From NCBI GenBank assembly GCA_963383645.1, contig OY726571.1, positions 75,995,860 to 76,059,859 of the forward strand: a stretch of DNA of 64,000 bases, given 5' to 3'. The first letter of the stretch is position 1, and each line of letters starts with the position of its first letter. This document shows, piece after piece, positions 1 to 11,673 of this stretch. The translations under genes were made by a program, and so were the position numbers. Origin of the DNA: Muscardinus avellanarius. Taxonomy: Eukaryota > Chordata > Mammalia > Rodentia > Gliridae. The notes under the pieces were generated by a model. The model searched no databases. It had not been told where the DNA came from and saw nothing but the letters and a program-made list of their open reading frames with translations.

Positions 1-719
1 GCATATCTGCATATGGCTCCTTCTCAACTTTCAAAAAAACAGGTTACTAAAACCCATCTACCTGCCCTTCCTCAGCTGGTGTGTACAGTACACATAAGCT
101 GCTGAGAGGAAAACAGAATGTCCTGATGGGGAAATACACTTGTGTTTTGTTTGGGGGGATTTTATAGAACTCTCACCTCCACGATGTTAGAAGCATCATG
201 TTTCTTAAACAGCTTGCGCCTTGAAATGTACACCTTGACCATGCTGGGGCCCCTTGGTGGCTTGTCGTTCTGTTTTGCTGTCATATGAAGCGGGAATTTG
301 AGGGCAGTGCTGTAGGCAAGAGGACAAAGGCAGCTTCCAAGTCCTGAGGTTGGCTGAAAGCCAGTTCCTTTCTCCTCCTCCCCATGGCTCTATCATTTCC
401 TGGGGAGCTGAAGGGAGCCAATCCCTGCCAAGGACCTTCTACCTTATGGTCTGGCAGCTCTCTCTGCTCTGGCCACACTTTACATGCTTTTGTCCCCAGG
501 AAAAAACAAATTCCCTAAATGTGAGGGAAATTAGAGATTCCATCTATCTACAATTGAAGTGAACTAAACACCCCATATCACAGTATCCAGTGCTTTTGGT
601 TGTTTGGTCTTTCCCTGGTCCTTTTAGTCTTTAGACCCTTCTGTCAGATTCCGGTAGCTACAGAGGAAGATCTGGTCTGTTTAGCATCCTCTTTCTGTCT
701 CCCTACTCTAAGACCTTTC
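1..719. other. Unique non-coding DNA
   Basis: No repeat family, exon or RNA gene is recognised. The short open frames here have no recognisable domains and overlap on both strands, as expected by chance. Confidence 0.5.
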
Positions 720-1440
720 ATGCAATTTGGATTTCTGGAGGAATAAAGTGGTTTCTTATTTGGGTACCACAGGGCTCAGTGGTCCCCAATACCATTCTCA
801 CTTCTAACATAAATTGCAAGTTTGAGAGTCCCCAAGGCTGCCCAAACTTCCAAAATTAGCTGTAAATTACAGGTTTCCAAGATCATCCTCAGGTTCAATA
901 ATCTTTAGATGGACCCAGCTCTCAACAGGAGACAATTATACTCATGGAGATGGCTTATTACAGCAAAAATACACAAATTAAAATTGGACAATGGAAGAGG
1001 GGTGGGGACAGGATTCAAGAGAGTTGTTAGCATGGATATTTTAGCTGTTCTCTCTCAGTGGAGTTGGACACCCAGAGTGCACTTCTCCGGGTAATGGTTT
1101 TTAAGGATATGTGTAGAATATCGACAATTGAGGGGCGGGGAGATGCTCATCCAAGCCTTGGTGTCTGGGGTTTTATTGAGGCTGAGTCACATAGGCATGG
1201 TCAACCATCAGTGTTGGTAACTTGACTCTCCAGCCCTTCCAGACGTTGAGATGATGGATAGCCTGAAGTCCACTCCTCATAAATAATATTTTTAGTAAGG
1301 CCCAGGGCACCCAGGTAAACAAATACACTTGTAGGAGGCAGGGCATTTCACGGACTTAGAGGTTACCTCAAAGGAACAGAACCTGTCTCTGGGTAAGGTT
1401 AATCCTTTGCTGCACAGGTAATTAATACATCCAGTTCACA
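720..1440. mobile_element. ERVL-type LTR relic (MLT2-like)
   Basis: The stretch around 1140-1420 (GATGCTCATCCAAG, then GGTTTTATTGAGGCTGAGTCACATAGGCATG, described here by its two halves at 1142-1155 and 1168-1198) follows the wording I associate with ERVL/MLT2 LTRs. No retroviral coding sequence is attached. Limits and orientation are uncertain. A repeat-library search would settle it. Confidence 0.4.
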
Positions 1441-1550
1441 ATACCTGATTGTCTAGTTGCTTTACAAATTCAAATGATATCTAAATGATATCTGCCACCT
1501 CATTTCTTTTTTATTTTCAGTCCTTTTTTCTCACCTCTGTTATGAAATAA

Positions 1551-1834
1551 AATTTTTTTTTTGTGGTATTGGGGATAAAACCCAGGGGCATTCTACCTCT
1601 GAGCTATACTCCCAGCCTTTTTTTTTTTTTTTTTGTGGTACTGGGGATGGAACCCAAGGGCATTCTACCTCTGAGTGACACTCCCAGCCCCATTTTTTTA
1701 TTCTTTATTTTTAAACAGGGTCTCACTGAGTTGCAAAGAGTTTCACCGAGTAGCTAAAGCTGTCTGGGAACTGTGATCCTCCTGTCTTAGCCTCCCAAAT
1801 GCTGGAATTACAAGCTTGAGCACCACGCCCAGCT
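1551..1834 (-). mobile_element. Two squirrel B1-dID SINE pieces in tandem
   Basis: Read on the plus strand, an ID-half fragment (1551-1612) is followed by a poly-T and a full minus-strand copy (1613-1834). The full copy has the ID half (ACTGGGGATGGAACCC), an AT-rich linker, GAAAC/AACAGGGTCTCACT and a B1 half ending CACCACGCCCAGCT. The arrangement looks like one SINE inserted into the tail of another. Confidence 0.85.
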
Positions 1835-1895
1835 GTTAGGAAATAATTTTATGCTTCTCCAACTGCTAGTTTTTAAAAAATTTTTAAATATTTCC

Positions 1896-3270
1896 TTTTT
1901 TTTTTTACCAGAAGCTTTATTAGTTTGAGATAAATGAAGAATCTGGGGTCTCCTTCTTGACAACCTTGTTATTAGGTAACACGCTTCCAAAGGCAAGCCT
2001 CAAATCAAATTCCCAGGTACACAAACCCTTATTAGCAGGTGAACTAGAAATGGGTTTTTAGAAAATGGCACCCCCCCAACACACACACTTTTTATAAACT
2101 TGATCAGGTCTTGATTCTCTGTTCTTCTAAGGCATCGTGACAACCTTGAGCAAGGGGTTCTCTGGAGGTAGAATTAAACATGTTTGACTTCACTGTTCAG
2201 GAAAGTACTTAGGTAACAGCCTCATTTTGAGTCTGAGTGCAGAATCTGGTGGCGTCTGGGCTGTGGGTGCCCTTTCTTAAGGCTATAATCTTCTTTCTCT
2301 TAGATCCTCACTCTGCCCAGCCCAGCAAAGGCAGAGGTGCTGATGTGCTCTTCTGGCGATCCTGAGCTCATCCCACCAATGAGAAACCATTTCTCCTGCC
2401 AATTATGAAACACGGTGATGGCCAGGCCAACAAGAGGGTTGAGAATGGTAGCTCTCAGTAGTGTGGATTCTTGATTATTCTTTCAGATGCTAACCAAACA
2501 CTGTAACACGTGTTGTGTGCAATCCTAACTGGAATATATCAAATGTTAACTAAGCACTTAATTAACTTAGGATATACCTGAAGACTAACCTATGAATATA
2601 GCATACTGTCTATGCCGAAATAGTCTTAAGTATACTTTACACAATAGAAAAGGCCCTTTAAGAGATGCTGGTTCCTCAGCATTTTCAAAGGTCTACCTGA
2701 ATTTTTTATTTTCCTTCCTTCTTTTCTTTTTCTTTTTTTCTTCCTTTTTCTTTCTTCTTTAAAGAAAAATATGCTTTTGCCCAAAGGCCTCTGGGCTCTT
2801 TATCTTCCTCTGGCATTACCACTTCACTAGTCCAACTTGAGCCTCTCTGGCACAGATCCTAGAAAAGAAAGCATCACTTACGGCAAATCTGATACACGTG
2901 TCATCTTTAAAGCACCTGGAGTGTACAAAATTGTGGCTTCTCTAGTCACCCAGCACATGTCTGTAAGAACCAAGTCCTTGTCAGCAGACTTCTTTTGTTT
3001 GTATCTTTCAAGGGTAACAGTAGTTTTCAAAGAGTGGTCCCATCGACTCTTGGTGGTACCTAAGACACATTCAGGGCATCCACAAGGTCAAATATATTTC
3101 CTAGGAGCTTGATAGTGTTGTTTGCTTTGATTACCATGTGTGTGATATTTGTGGTGATGCTGTAAAAGCAAAGGTGGGTAACACTCCAGCATCTTCACTT
3201 TCTTCGAGGCAGTGGTACTGTCCTGAGGGGTGATGGTTATGGTCCCCATGGTAGGTACATAGAAGGCACT
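1896..3270 (-). other. Possible unidentified retrocopy or unique DNA
   Basis: On the minus strand an AATAAA signal (about 1917-1922) sits a few bases before an 11-nt A tract (plus-strand T run 1896-1906), as at the 3' end of a reverse-transcribed mRNA. A roughly 55-codon open stretch on the minus strand (about 2327-2490) has a protein-like composition with a hydrophobic start, but I do not recognise it, and frames further 5' are broken. It may be a decayed retrocopy or coincidence. No function is proposed. Confidence 0.25.
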
Positions 3271-3282
3271 TAAAAGAATGTC

Positions 3283-3475
3283 TTAGTTGGGCACTGTGGC
3301 ACAGGCCTTTATCCCCAGTACTTGGAAGGCTGAGACAGGAGAATCATAGGTTGGAGGCTAACCTTGGCAATTTACTGAGACTCTCTTTCAAAATAAAAGG
3401 TAAAAATAGGGTTAGGGGTGTAGCTTATAGGCAGAATAAGCTGGGGTTCAATCCCTAGTACCAAGAAAAATAAAA
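3283..3475 (+). mobile_element. B1-dID SINE, diverged
   Basis: Starts TTGGGCACTGTGGCACA, continues through GGAAGGCTGAGACAGGAG and the ID half (GGGTTCAATCCCTAGTACC), and ends in an A-rich tail. Substitutions throughout indicate an older copy. Confidence 0.85.
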
Positions 3476-4883
3476 AGAGAGAATGTCTTTAGAAGAGTAA
3501 TACAGAATTATCTAAGTTTTCTAAGTCTTGATTCTGGAGCGCATACGTTTTTAACATTTGGTTAGATAAAATGGGACACATACAAAGCCTTTCTGCTCTG
3601 TGTGGAAGTGTGAAGGTTATCTTGAGGTCGACTTGTGAACTGAACTACCAGCTCTTTGCAGTAAACATCATTTTGACTTAAGAGAATCTGTGACGCACAA
3701 ACCGTCTTGTTTGGATGTGTGTATTTGACAGACCCTTGAAATGGTCAATTCAGCATAAAAGACTATGATATTTGTTGTCAATACTATACTGAACTTCCAA
3801 ATCACACTCTCTAGACAAATATCAACTTTACATATTAGGCTTCCATCCCTAAGCCCTTTTACTATTCCCAACCTATCATAGACACTTAGTATGATTTTGG
3901 TTATTTATAAGTGGATGAATAAGTAAGTTTTGCCAAAAATTATAAAATTGACAATAAGCAAGAGTTGTATGCATGCACATCACTATCAGTATGAATGGCA
4001 GTATGATGTGAGACTGTCATGCACCAATAAAAGTATTTAAAAATAAAACCTTGATAATGGGGAAGTCGTTAAAGAACTTTAATTTGCTCACCTAGATAAA
4101 GCCATAACTTGAGAGGTCAGGTTGGTGGTCAGTACTGATAGAAATCTCATCTCCTGTGCCCTTTCACAAGGGCTTAGACATTTGTGCTAAGTCTTAAAGT
4201 CTGGACTGGAATGGGTTTTTAAGCTAGACGGGTCAAAAACAGGTATCATTACAGGAGCCAGGACAAATCATGCCTAGGATTTGGGAGATCTTCAGGAATA
4301 TTTATTTTTCAGGCTTGGATGAAAGGCAAGAAGTCAGGAACAGAAAAGTCCATCACCCTGTCAGTCAATGAAATACAAGTTGATGTGAGAAAAATAGGTC
4401 TAGGCCTAGAGTCCCCAGCAGAGCAAGGGTGAGTACTGCGGAGACAGGTCCCTTGGTTTAATTGCAGTGTCAAATCATGTATCTTGGTGAATTTATTGAA
4501 ATACCATAATTTGCTTTGTAAACTGCATTCAAATTTAGAGAGAATGTTCTTAATGTCATTTTATTCTAAAAAAATTTTTTGTGTGTAGGTGGTCAACACC
4601 AGATGCTAGCAAAAACCCTAGTACCTGATTCTGCTTGTTAAAATCTCACGCTACTTCTAGATTCCTGCTCTGGGAACTTTGCAGGGGATATTGTATGGGT
4701 TATCAATTACTTTTAAAATATCTTTTAATCACTAGGGATATGAAGACTATTGTACCCACTAGTTAAACACACATATACACACACAATCTATGTAGACATA
4801 AATATATTCACACAACTGCTCAAGAAAGGTCAAGGGAAATGTGTTAGAACACATGGAACCCCCCCAAAAAACCTTTGATCTCA
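3476..4883. other. Unique AT-rich DNA
   Basis: No gene or recognisable repeat body is seen. There is only a short ACAC-rich patch near 4770-4790. Confidence 0.5.
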
Positions 4884-5095
4884 GCCAGTATGATGGTGCA
4901 CTCGTGTAATCCCAGCATTTGAGAGGCTGAGACCAGAGGATCGCAGTTCTTGGATAGCATCAGCTACTACTTAGTGAGGCCCTTTGCAACACAGACCCTG
5001 TTTCAAAATGAAGAATAAAAAACAGAGCTCTGGGTGTAGCTTGGAGGTAGAATGCCCCTGGCTTTCATCCTCAGTGTCACACACACAACTAAAAC
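4884..5095 (+). mobile_element. B1-dID SINE
   Basis: The B1 half carries TGTAATCCCAGCATTTGAGAGGCTGAG (read in two parts, 4904-4930), then GACCCTGTTTCAAAATGAAG. The ID half is GTGTAGCTTGGAGGTAGAATGCCCCTGG. This is the 'AGCTACTTAGTGAGGCCCT' subfamily. Confidence 0.88.
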
Positions 5096-5135
5096 CTTTG
5101 ATCTCAATGAAATAAAATTTTGTCGGGATGCAATG

Positions 5136-5137
<2 letters not shown>

Positions 5138-5177
<40 letters not shown>
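5138..5177. repeat. (CA)n microsatellite
   Basis: About 20 uninterrupted CA units lie just downstream of a SINE tail. The overlapping frames on both strands encode only dipeptide repeats. Confidence 0.97.
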
Positions 5178-5180
<3 letters not shown>

Positions 5181-6034
5181 TTGAGTCCTATAAAAGAAAG
5201 CCTTGCCCACCTTCCTACAAGTTCAGGTGAATTAAAGGCTCTCTGGCTCCTGCAACACCCCCTCCTGGTTACCCTGCATAATTGTACCCCACTGTTCCCC
5301 TTCTCTGTAAGGATTACCTCTGAACTTTCCCTTCTCCTCAAGTTCCTGTTCCTCACCCCATTGATGTGATCAGCGGTGCCATTCTCTGATGGTATCTGTG
5401 TTTGGTTTCTGACCCTATTCTTCTCTTCAATGCTAGGGACAGAATGTCTCCTGGTTTTGTACTCCTCTGGGGGTGGCAATGTGTCTGTGCCTTTAAATCC
5501 CTCACTAGGAAAAACCTGGGCTTCTCTCAGAAGCTGGCTAACCCTGTTCCCACCTCACACTTGCTTCCAGCTGCCACATTTCATGAGCCTGCTGTGTGAA
5601 AACACATTTAAGTGGCAGGCGCTGACAATTTTACATGGTCCCCAAAGCCAGGGGAGCTGGATCAGGAGGAAGGTTTGCCCTGCGAATATTATTCTGAAGA
5701 AAAGTGGAAGAATTCAGCTCTCTGTTAGAAATTTCCAGTTCTGTCTGGAGAAGCTGAGAAAGTGTGTCTCAGCGAGTCTGCCACAGAGGATTGGGGGTAC
5801 ATTCGGAAGATGGGTAGTGGGATGAAAATTTATAGATGAAATGCAAATACACAGAAGGGTAGATTTTTTTTTTCCATCTCCAAAACGTGATGATGCTTTC
5901 CAAGTTTAAAATCCCAATCAGAGGCATTTTTCCTTCTCAGATATTCTCCCTCATCTTCTGCTCTGGGACAGCCTGGGGATAGAGAAAATGTGAAATTCCA
6001 TAAGAACAAGGAGGATTTTGCTAGCAAAACAAGT
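5178..6034. other. Unique DNA with a 149-codon unsupported frame
   Basis: A plus-strand frame at 5376-5825 is the longest open frame outside a recognised element. It has no domain, no Kozak-like start and no sign of coding bias, and a minus-strand frame overlaps its start. I do not call it a gene. Confidence 0.5.
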
Positions 6035-6035
6035 T

Positions 6036-6228
6036 CCCTAGCATGGTAAAGTTGTACATGCCTGTAATCCCAGTATTTGGGTGGCTGAGACAGGAGTATC
6101 GCAGGTTTGTAGCCAGCCTCAGCAACTTAATGAGACCCTGTTTTAAAAAAAAATTAGGGGTGAAGTATAGCTCAGAGATAGAATGCCCCTGAATTCAATC
6201 TCCAGTACCACACACATACACAAAAGAA
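6036..6228 (+). mobile_element. B1-dID SINE
   Basis: Contains TGCCTGTAATCCCAGTATTT, AGCCAGCCTCAGCAACTTAA, GACCCTGTTTT and an ID half with GTATAGCTCAGAGATAGAAT. It ends in an ACAC-type tail that runs into purine-rich and ACC triplet repeats. Confidence 0.88.
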
Positions 6229-6290
6229 AGAGGAGAAGGAGGAGGAGGAAGAAAACCACCACCACCACCACCACCACCACCACCAAAACC
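6229..6290. repeat. (GGA)n then (ACC)n triplet repeats
   Basis: A GAGGA-rich stretch is followed by about ten ACC units (6255-6284) grown from the SINE tail. The Thr, His or Val runs in overlapping frames are artefacts of the triplet. Confidence 0.95.
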
Positions 6291-7043
6291 AAAAAACTGG
6301 TTCCTGGGCCCTTCTTGGCTTCTACTCTGTTGTCTCCTCTCTCTGGGGCTATGGTTGGCAAGCTCTGCCCCTCATTCATCCCCAACTTATGCACAGCGTG
6401 GTTTGTTGCTCTAGCCAGTGTGCCCTGATTGTGCCAGGCTGCCGGGCTCCTGCTGACCTGTGCTCCATCTCAGTTGTCCACTCTGCAGATTCCTGGCATG
6501 ATGGGCTGACTCCCAGTCTTTAGTTAAGCATCCTGCACTCTGTTAGGAGTTCTCCCTGCCCCTTGCAGTGATGCATCTCTGGCAGAAAATTCTCTTCTGA
6601 ATTCTTAGTGAACCTCTGTACTTATATGGGGCAGGTGGGTGGAAGGGGTAATAAGAACTTTTCCAAATCTTTGCAATACTTTGCTGATTTTATGGGATAC
6701 ACAGGCCAGGCATGGTGGTAGATTTTGGCGACCCTTGTGGCACACATCGGCATCCAACCAACATCTAGGCTGCTTGTTCAGAGCTGGGCCAAGTCCAGCG
6801 TGAGCACACTTGCATGATGGAGTGAATGTTTGCTATGCCTAGGTACCCAAGAGATCTTTTGAACTTGCTTTGCTTGGCTCAATGGGAATTAGAAGAGGAA
6901 CATTTTTAATGAACATAAGATCTTTAATGACCCTAATCAGGGGCATACGAGCACCTAAAACTTTGGCTGAAAGCAAAGTTCATTATTTATGTATATTTGC
7001 TATTGTGTTTTCTAAATGTTAGCACCTTAAATTTAAGAATGCT

Positions 7044-7044
<1 letters not shown>
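6291..7044. other. Unique DNA
   Basis: No gene is recognised. A short SINE-head fragment (GGCCAGGCATGGTGGTAGA, about 6702-6720) is the only repeat-like piece. Confidence 0.45.
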
Positions 7045-7088
<44 letters not shown>

Positions 7089-7101
7089 TGTGTGTGTGTA
7101 T
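7045..7101. repeat. (TG)n microsatellite
   Basis: About 27 TG units, with one interruption (GAGTG) near 7086. Confidence 0.97.
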
Positions 7102-7124
7102 ACATGAGCATACTCTGCACTCGC

Positions 7125-7277
7125 ACACTGTGGATTGAACCCATAACCCGTGGAGCCCAGGGGCATTCTACCTCTGAGTTACATCCCCAGTCCTATTTTA
7201 TTTTTTATTTTTGAAACAGGCTTTTGCTAAGTTGCTGAGAGCCTCACAAAGTTGCTTAGGCTGTCCTCAAATGGCCC
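7125..7277 (-). mobile_element. B1-dID SINE, 5'-truncated
   Basis: The ID half (CCAGGGGCATTCTACCTCTG) and linker are followed by part of the B1 half. The sequence leaves the family after CTGTCCTCAAATGG, so the head is missing. Confidence 0.85.
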
Positions 7278-8019
7278 TTATTGGTTTATTATAACTTTAA
7301 GAATTAAAATGTTCTGTCCTATTGTGTTTTGGCTATATATTATCTGGTTATTTTTAAAGTAGTAGAGGTAACATTTAAGAGCTTGTTCATATGTCTGGAG
7401 GAAAAATTAATTTCTGGCTAACCCGGTCATTTGTGGTTTTGATCCTCACATGATCAGTTATATAAAATAGTCTGTCTCAGTGGTGATGTAACAAAAGGAT
7501 AATGGGTTCAAATAACTAAAGCATAGGTTGATGGAGAGATTCAAAAGATTTTAGAAGTAGAACATGTGCTTGGTGTTTTCAAAACCTGCAAAGTATAGGG
7601 TTTCATAAGTGGACACTAGTATCCTTCCTGTTAGAAGCCCTGGTAAGCTTGCAGAAGAAACCTTATCTTTAATTTTATGATGATGTTCCCTGATTCTAAC
7701 AGTATTCAAGAGGAAGCAAGGTAAATTAGATAGAAATTAAAACATACTGAGAGCAGTCTTCAATAATCATAAATGACTGCCTGTGTGCACGCATATGTTA
7801 ACTTTTATTGGAAATGGGTTCTATTCTTTCTTTCCTTGCCACATGACAGAAAATTAGGGAATGTGTTTGAAGGCATGCATATTTATGATCATGAGCCTAT
7901 GGGCACCTAAGTGGAGGAGGAACATGTTTATTGCTTTTGGAAAGTCAACTATAAGGCAAGAACCAATTGAGAACTAGAGTTACAAGTAGGTTCTGCATCA
8001 CAGCACAGAGTTCATAAAA
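7278..8019. other. Unique AT-rich DNA
   Basis: Nothing recognisable as a gene or repeat. Confidence 0.5.
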
Positions 8020-8145
8020 TATTACTTCAGTTGATCCTCACAAGAACATTCTGATGATAGAGTTATGTCCCCCCTAATTTATTAGGGAACCCAGATGCTA
8101 ATTAAGTTACTTTTACAAGGTAAATCAAATAGGAAATAAAGAAGA
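8020..8145 (-). mobile_element. MIR relic
   Basis: Follows the MIR reverse-complement pattern: CTCACAAGAACATTCTGATGA, TTATGTCCCCCCTAATTTA, then TAAGTTACTTTTACAAGG. Heavily diverged, as expected for this ancient SINE. Confidence 0.55.
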
Positions 8146-8309
8146 GATTTGCATTTTATAATTATTATTTTGCTCATGAATTTCCTAATAATAATAGACC
8201 TTTGGGTGCTCTTATGTATATTCTTTTATCCAAAGCTTTCAAGGCACTGAAATGATGTCATATTTATAAAACAACTTAGTTAACTTAGATTCACTTGCTT
8301 TACTTTGTG

Positions 8310-8518
8310 TTGTGTTTGGTGGTTGTCCTGGGGATTGAATCCAGGGGCATTCTACTCCAGGCTACACCTCCAGCCCTTTTTATATTCTGTTTTGAAACAG
8401 GGTCTCACTAAGTTACTGAAAGTCTCACTATGTTGCTGAAGCTAGTCTCAAACCTATGATCTTCCTGTATCAGCCTCCCAAGTACTGGGTTTACAGGCAT
8501 ACATGACTATGCCCGGCT
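8310..8518 (-). mobile_element. B1-dID SINE
   Basis: Reads CTGGGGATTGAATCCAGGGG, a linker, GAAACAGGGTCTCACTAAG twice-repeated core, CAGCCTCCCAAGTACTGGG and TATGCCCGGC. Complete but diverged. Confidence 0.9.
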
Positions 8519-9604
8519 TCTGTTTTACATTTTATTAGGAAAAATTTAAATATATCAAAAATTAAACTAAATAATATAATACATACTCATGTATTCACTC
8601 ACTAAATTTAATTGTGCATACCATTCACCACATATGCTTTATACTTTTTTCTGTTTTATTTGAAATAAATTCAGACTTTATAACAGTTCATCTCTAAAAG
8701 CTTCTGAAGGAATTTTCCATGAATAAAGGCATTTTCCTACCTAACCACTACATCCTTAATATTAATGAATATAACATTCATATTCAAATTTCCTCCATTA
8801 CCCTTAAAATAGCTCATGGTGGTGGTGTGTTTCAAGTAAGATCCATCTCAAGTCATCATGTCCCATGTGGCTATTGGTTCTTCCTTGGGAATCCTCACAT
8901 CCTTCATCATTTCTGCCCTTGTGTGCCAAATACTTGTTGAGATGACCCAGTGGCTATCCTGAAAGTCCACACTCTGCATTTCTCAGATTCCTGCCTTGCT
9001 TAATGACTCTCCTCTGGATGCTGTTCCTATTGACTGAAAATTAGACTCACAATCTTAATGGTGTTCTGGTAAGACAATTTTGGAAGAAATGTGTAGGGAA
9101 GAGGTACAGGAAGTGCAGGCCTAGTCGACCCACCCCAGTGATGCTGACATTGTTAACTGTATGAAGGTGATTATCATTTGCTTCTAAAGTTCTATGTGTA
9201 TTTTTGCAGTGGCTTTTGTACCTCATGATTCACTTCAATTAATGGTTCTGAACTCTAATATGACACTTAGAACTATCGAAGTGTGGATGTCAGCTGTAAC
9301 TGAATGCCAGAGAATACTGTCTACAGGTATCTGGCTAATATGAAGGGAAGCATGACATTTGGGAGAGTGTCTTCAATTTATCTTTCCAATTATACTGAAA
9401 TTGCAATCACTTCTTAATGAGACATTGTTGATTAAGGAAGAAACAGTCACATCTAAACCACAACCTTTCCTGTTCAGTGACCTTCTGATTTTCTGGCAGA
9501 CCATAATCCCTGAGCAGCTGTGAATATGAAGCCTGCTTTTCTAGTACTATAGGGTTCATGAGATCAGGATCAAGGATGGATGGTTTTTCTCCTCTTCTTT
9601 ACTT

Positions 9605-9606
<2 letters not shown>
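8519..9606. other. Unique AT-rich DNA
   Basis: No gene or repeat body is recognised. The 73-codon frame at 8719-8940 has no domain. Confidence 0.45.

Positions 9607-9645
<39 letters not shown>
9607..9645. repeat. (CA)n microsatellite
   Basis: About 19 CA units. From 9710 to 9960 the sequence stays rich in ACAT/GTAT alternations without a pure array. Confidence 0.96.
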
Positions 9646-9648
<3 letters not shown>

Positions 9649-10579
9649 AATGAAAAAATAAAGATAATTTATCTGTTTAATTTTATGACATTTTTTCCTA
9701 TCAATAGTAACTAATCATGAGGGTAAGCCTCACTATCGATGTATACATCTCTGTATGTGTAAACATATGTATGGAGGGCACCAAGAATGTGTGCATGTAT
9801 GTCATTGTCAAAATTATTTACATTACTATAATGCACTGATATAAGCACAAACACACATGAATGTATATAAACATGTATATATACTTTAATATCTACACAT
9901 GCACACATACCTATACACACATCTACACACAGTTATATGTAGATATGTATGTCTATACATATGTATCTCCAAAAGTGAACTTGAATCTGAGGTGTGATTT
10001 AAAAGTGATTTCATTTCAGAATCCAGGATGAGGAAACCTGCCTTAGGTTGGCTAAAGGGTATGGAGAAAAAAAAAATCTCTTTTTTGTGTATTCTGTCTC
10101 CTCACATTCTCTTCTGCATAGTGGTCCTGATGTGTTCATCAATTTTAAGGAGTTTGGTTTTCACGGAGAGAAGCGCTTTGAAAGCTCTTGGGTGGAGGGA
10201 CATGTGGTCCAGCTTCACTGATCTGCAAACGATGCCCCCTCTGAGGACTGTTACCATCCAGAAGGTTTTCTTACTGAGCAGTTATGAAGGTTTATGACCA
10301 AGTTATAAACAGGAGAAGGGAACTTATGCTAATGAGGTCAACGCTCTTTCTGTTATGTCTTTGACTTATTAAACAGTCCCCCAAAGGGACTACCTTTCCC
10401 CAAATGGGCTAAACAGACACATAAACTTTTACCAACTAAAGACATAGACTGCAACTGTGCTTAAAGGTATAGTTGTGTCTGAAGTGACACACAACCACAC
10501 AGAGATGTTTATTTCACTGCAGCTGTTCTAGTAATACTCATGTATATACCTCACATATGATCATTTCCTTGACTGGCTC
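9646..10579. other. Unique DNA
   Basis: No exon or repeat is recognised. The 89-codon frame at 10028-10297 lacks any motif. Confidence 0.45.
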
Positions 10580-10584
10580 TTTAT

Positions 10585-10812
10585 TTCAGTCAGCTTGGTC
10601 TGCCAGTACAAATTACCAGAGACTGAGTGGATTAAAATAAATGTTCTTAACATTTTAATGGAAATGTTCTTACAGTTCTGGAGGCTGGAAGTTCAAGATC
10701 AAAGTGACAGCTGGTTCTTTTCAGGGCAGCTTTTCATGAGAGGGAGACAGGGAGGAAGGAGGAAGAAGAGGAGAAGAGGAGGAATAGGAATAGGAAGCGG
10801 AATAATAATAAT

Positions 10813-10855
<43 letters not shown>

Positions 10856-11055
10856 GTAGTAGTAGTAGTTGTAGTAGTAGTAGTAGTAGTAGTTTTTCCC
10901 TGTTCTCTTATAAGGGCAATAATTACATCATATGGGGTCCCACCCTCATTATATATTTTAACCCTAACTATAGCTCAAAGTTTCTGTCTTCAAACACTAT
11001 CTCAACTTATGTATAAATTTTGGGGCAACACAAGTGTTTAACTCATAACAATCTC
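10585..11055 (-). mobile_element. ERVL-MaLR LTR (MLT1-like) with internal expansions
   Basis: The plus strand reads CTGCCAGTACAAATTACCAG, ACAGTTCTGGAGGCTGGAAG and TTCTCTTATAAGGGCAATAA, which is the reverse complement of a MaLR LTR. A purine-rich, (AAT)n and (AGT)n block (10740-10893) sits inside it. The 148-codon frame across it is not a gene. Confidence 0.7.
10800..10893. repeat. Compound (AAT)n/(AGT)n array
   Basis: About 17 AAT units with one interruption are followed by about 12 AGT units with one TTG break. Overlapping frames encode Ile, Asn or Val runs. Confidence 0.96.
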
Positions 11056-11673
11056 CCTATAGAGAACCAGTGAGTGGAAGGAAAAACTATGTCTACTTTG
11101 TAAGATTTATTGGTTCACAAATTGGCTTGTAGAGATTGAGATTGGATGTGCTATTCCCCACCTGCTGGGTTTTGTATCAGAGGAGAGAGACTCGGCTGCT
11201 GTGGCAAGGTGGTACATGATCAGATGAGAGTGTGCACGCCATCAGAGTTAAAGACACGCATTATGGGAAAGTTCAGATATTGAGTATATGGTTGATAGTG
11301 GATATAGGATAATGTTCTAACACAATAGAAAAGGCCCTGGTGCTTGTAGTTTTGTGGCTTTCAGTACTTTATTAACTTAATATTATGGGCTTAGTCCAGG
11401 ATTTGTATAACCTTTGATAAGGAAGTCACCAGCTTGCTGTTGGGTGGAGTGGATAACGAGACAGCTACTCATGCATACCAGTGAGGGTTTTGTGAATGCA
11501 AATTTTGAGAGTCCTTTTACAGTTTGAGCCCTGAGTGTCTACTGTAAGCTTCAGTGTGATTTGTGATAGGAGACCACTTAACCACGAAGCTTACCTCTGA
11601 TTTCAGCTTAACTTGTATACAAGCTGGCAGGACACTGCGTCTCGCCATAGACATTAGCAACTTTAAAGAGCAG
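11056..11673. other. Unique DNA
   Basis: No gene or repeat is recognised. Confidence 0.45.

Noticed and set aside
5003..5479. 158-codon minus-strand frame
   Set aside because: Runs through a SINE and a (CA)n array. The Cys-Val repeat comes from the microsatellite.
5376..5825. 149-codon plus-strand frame
   Set aside because: No recognisable domain, no start context, an overlapping antisense frame, and adjacent microsatellite. Length is within chance for 64 kb.
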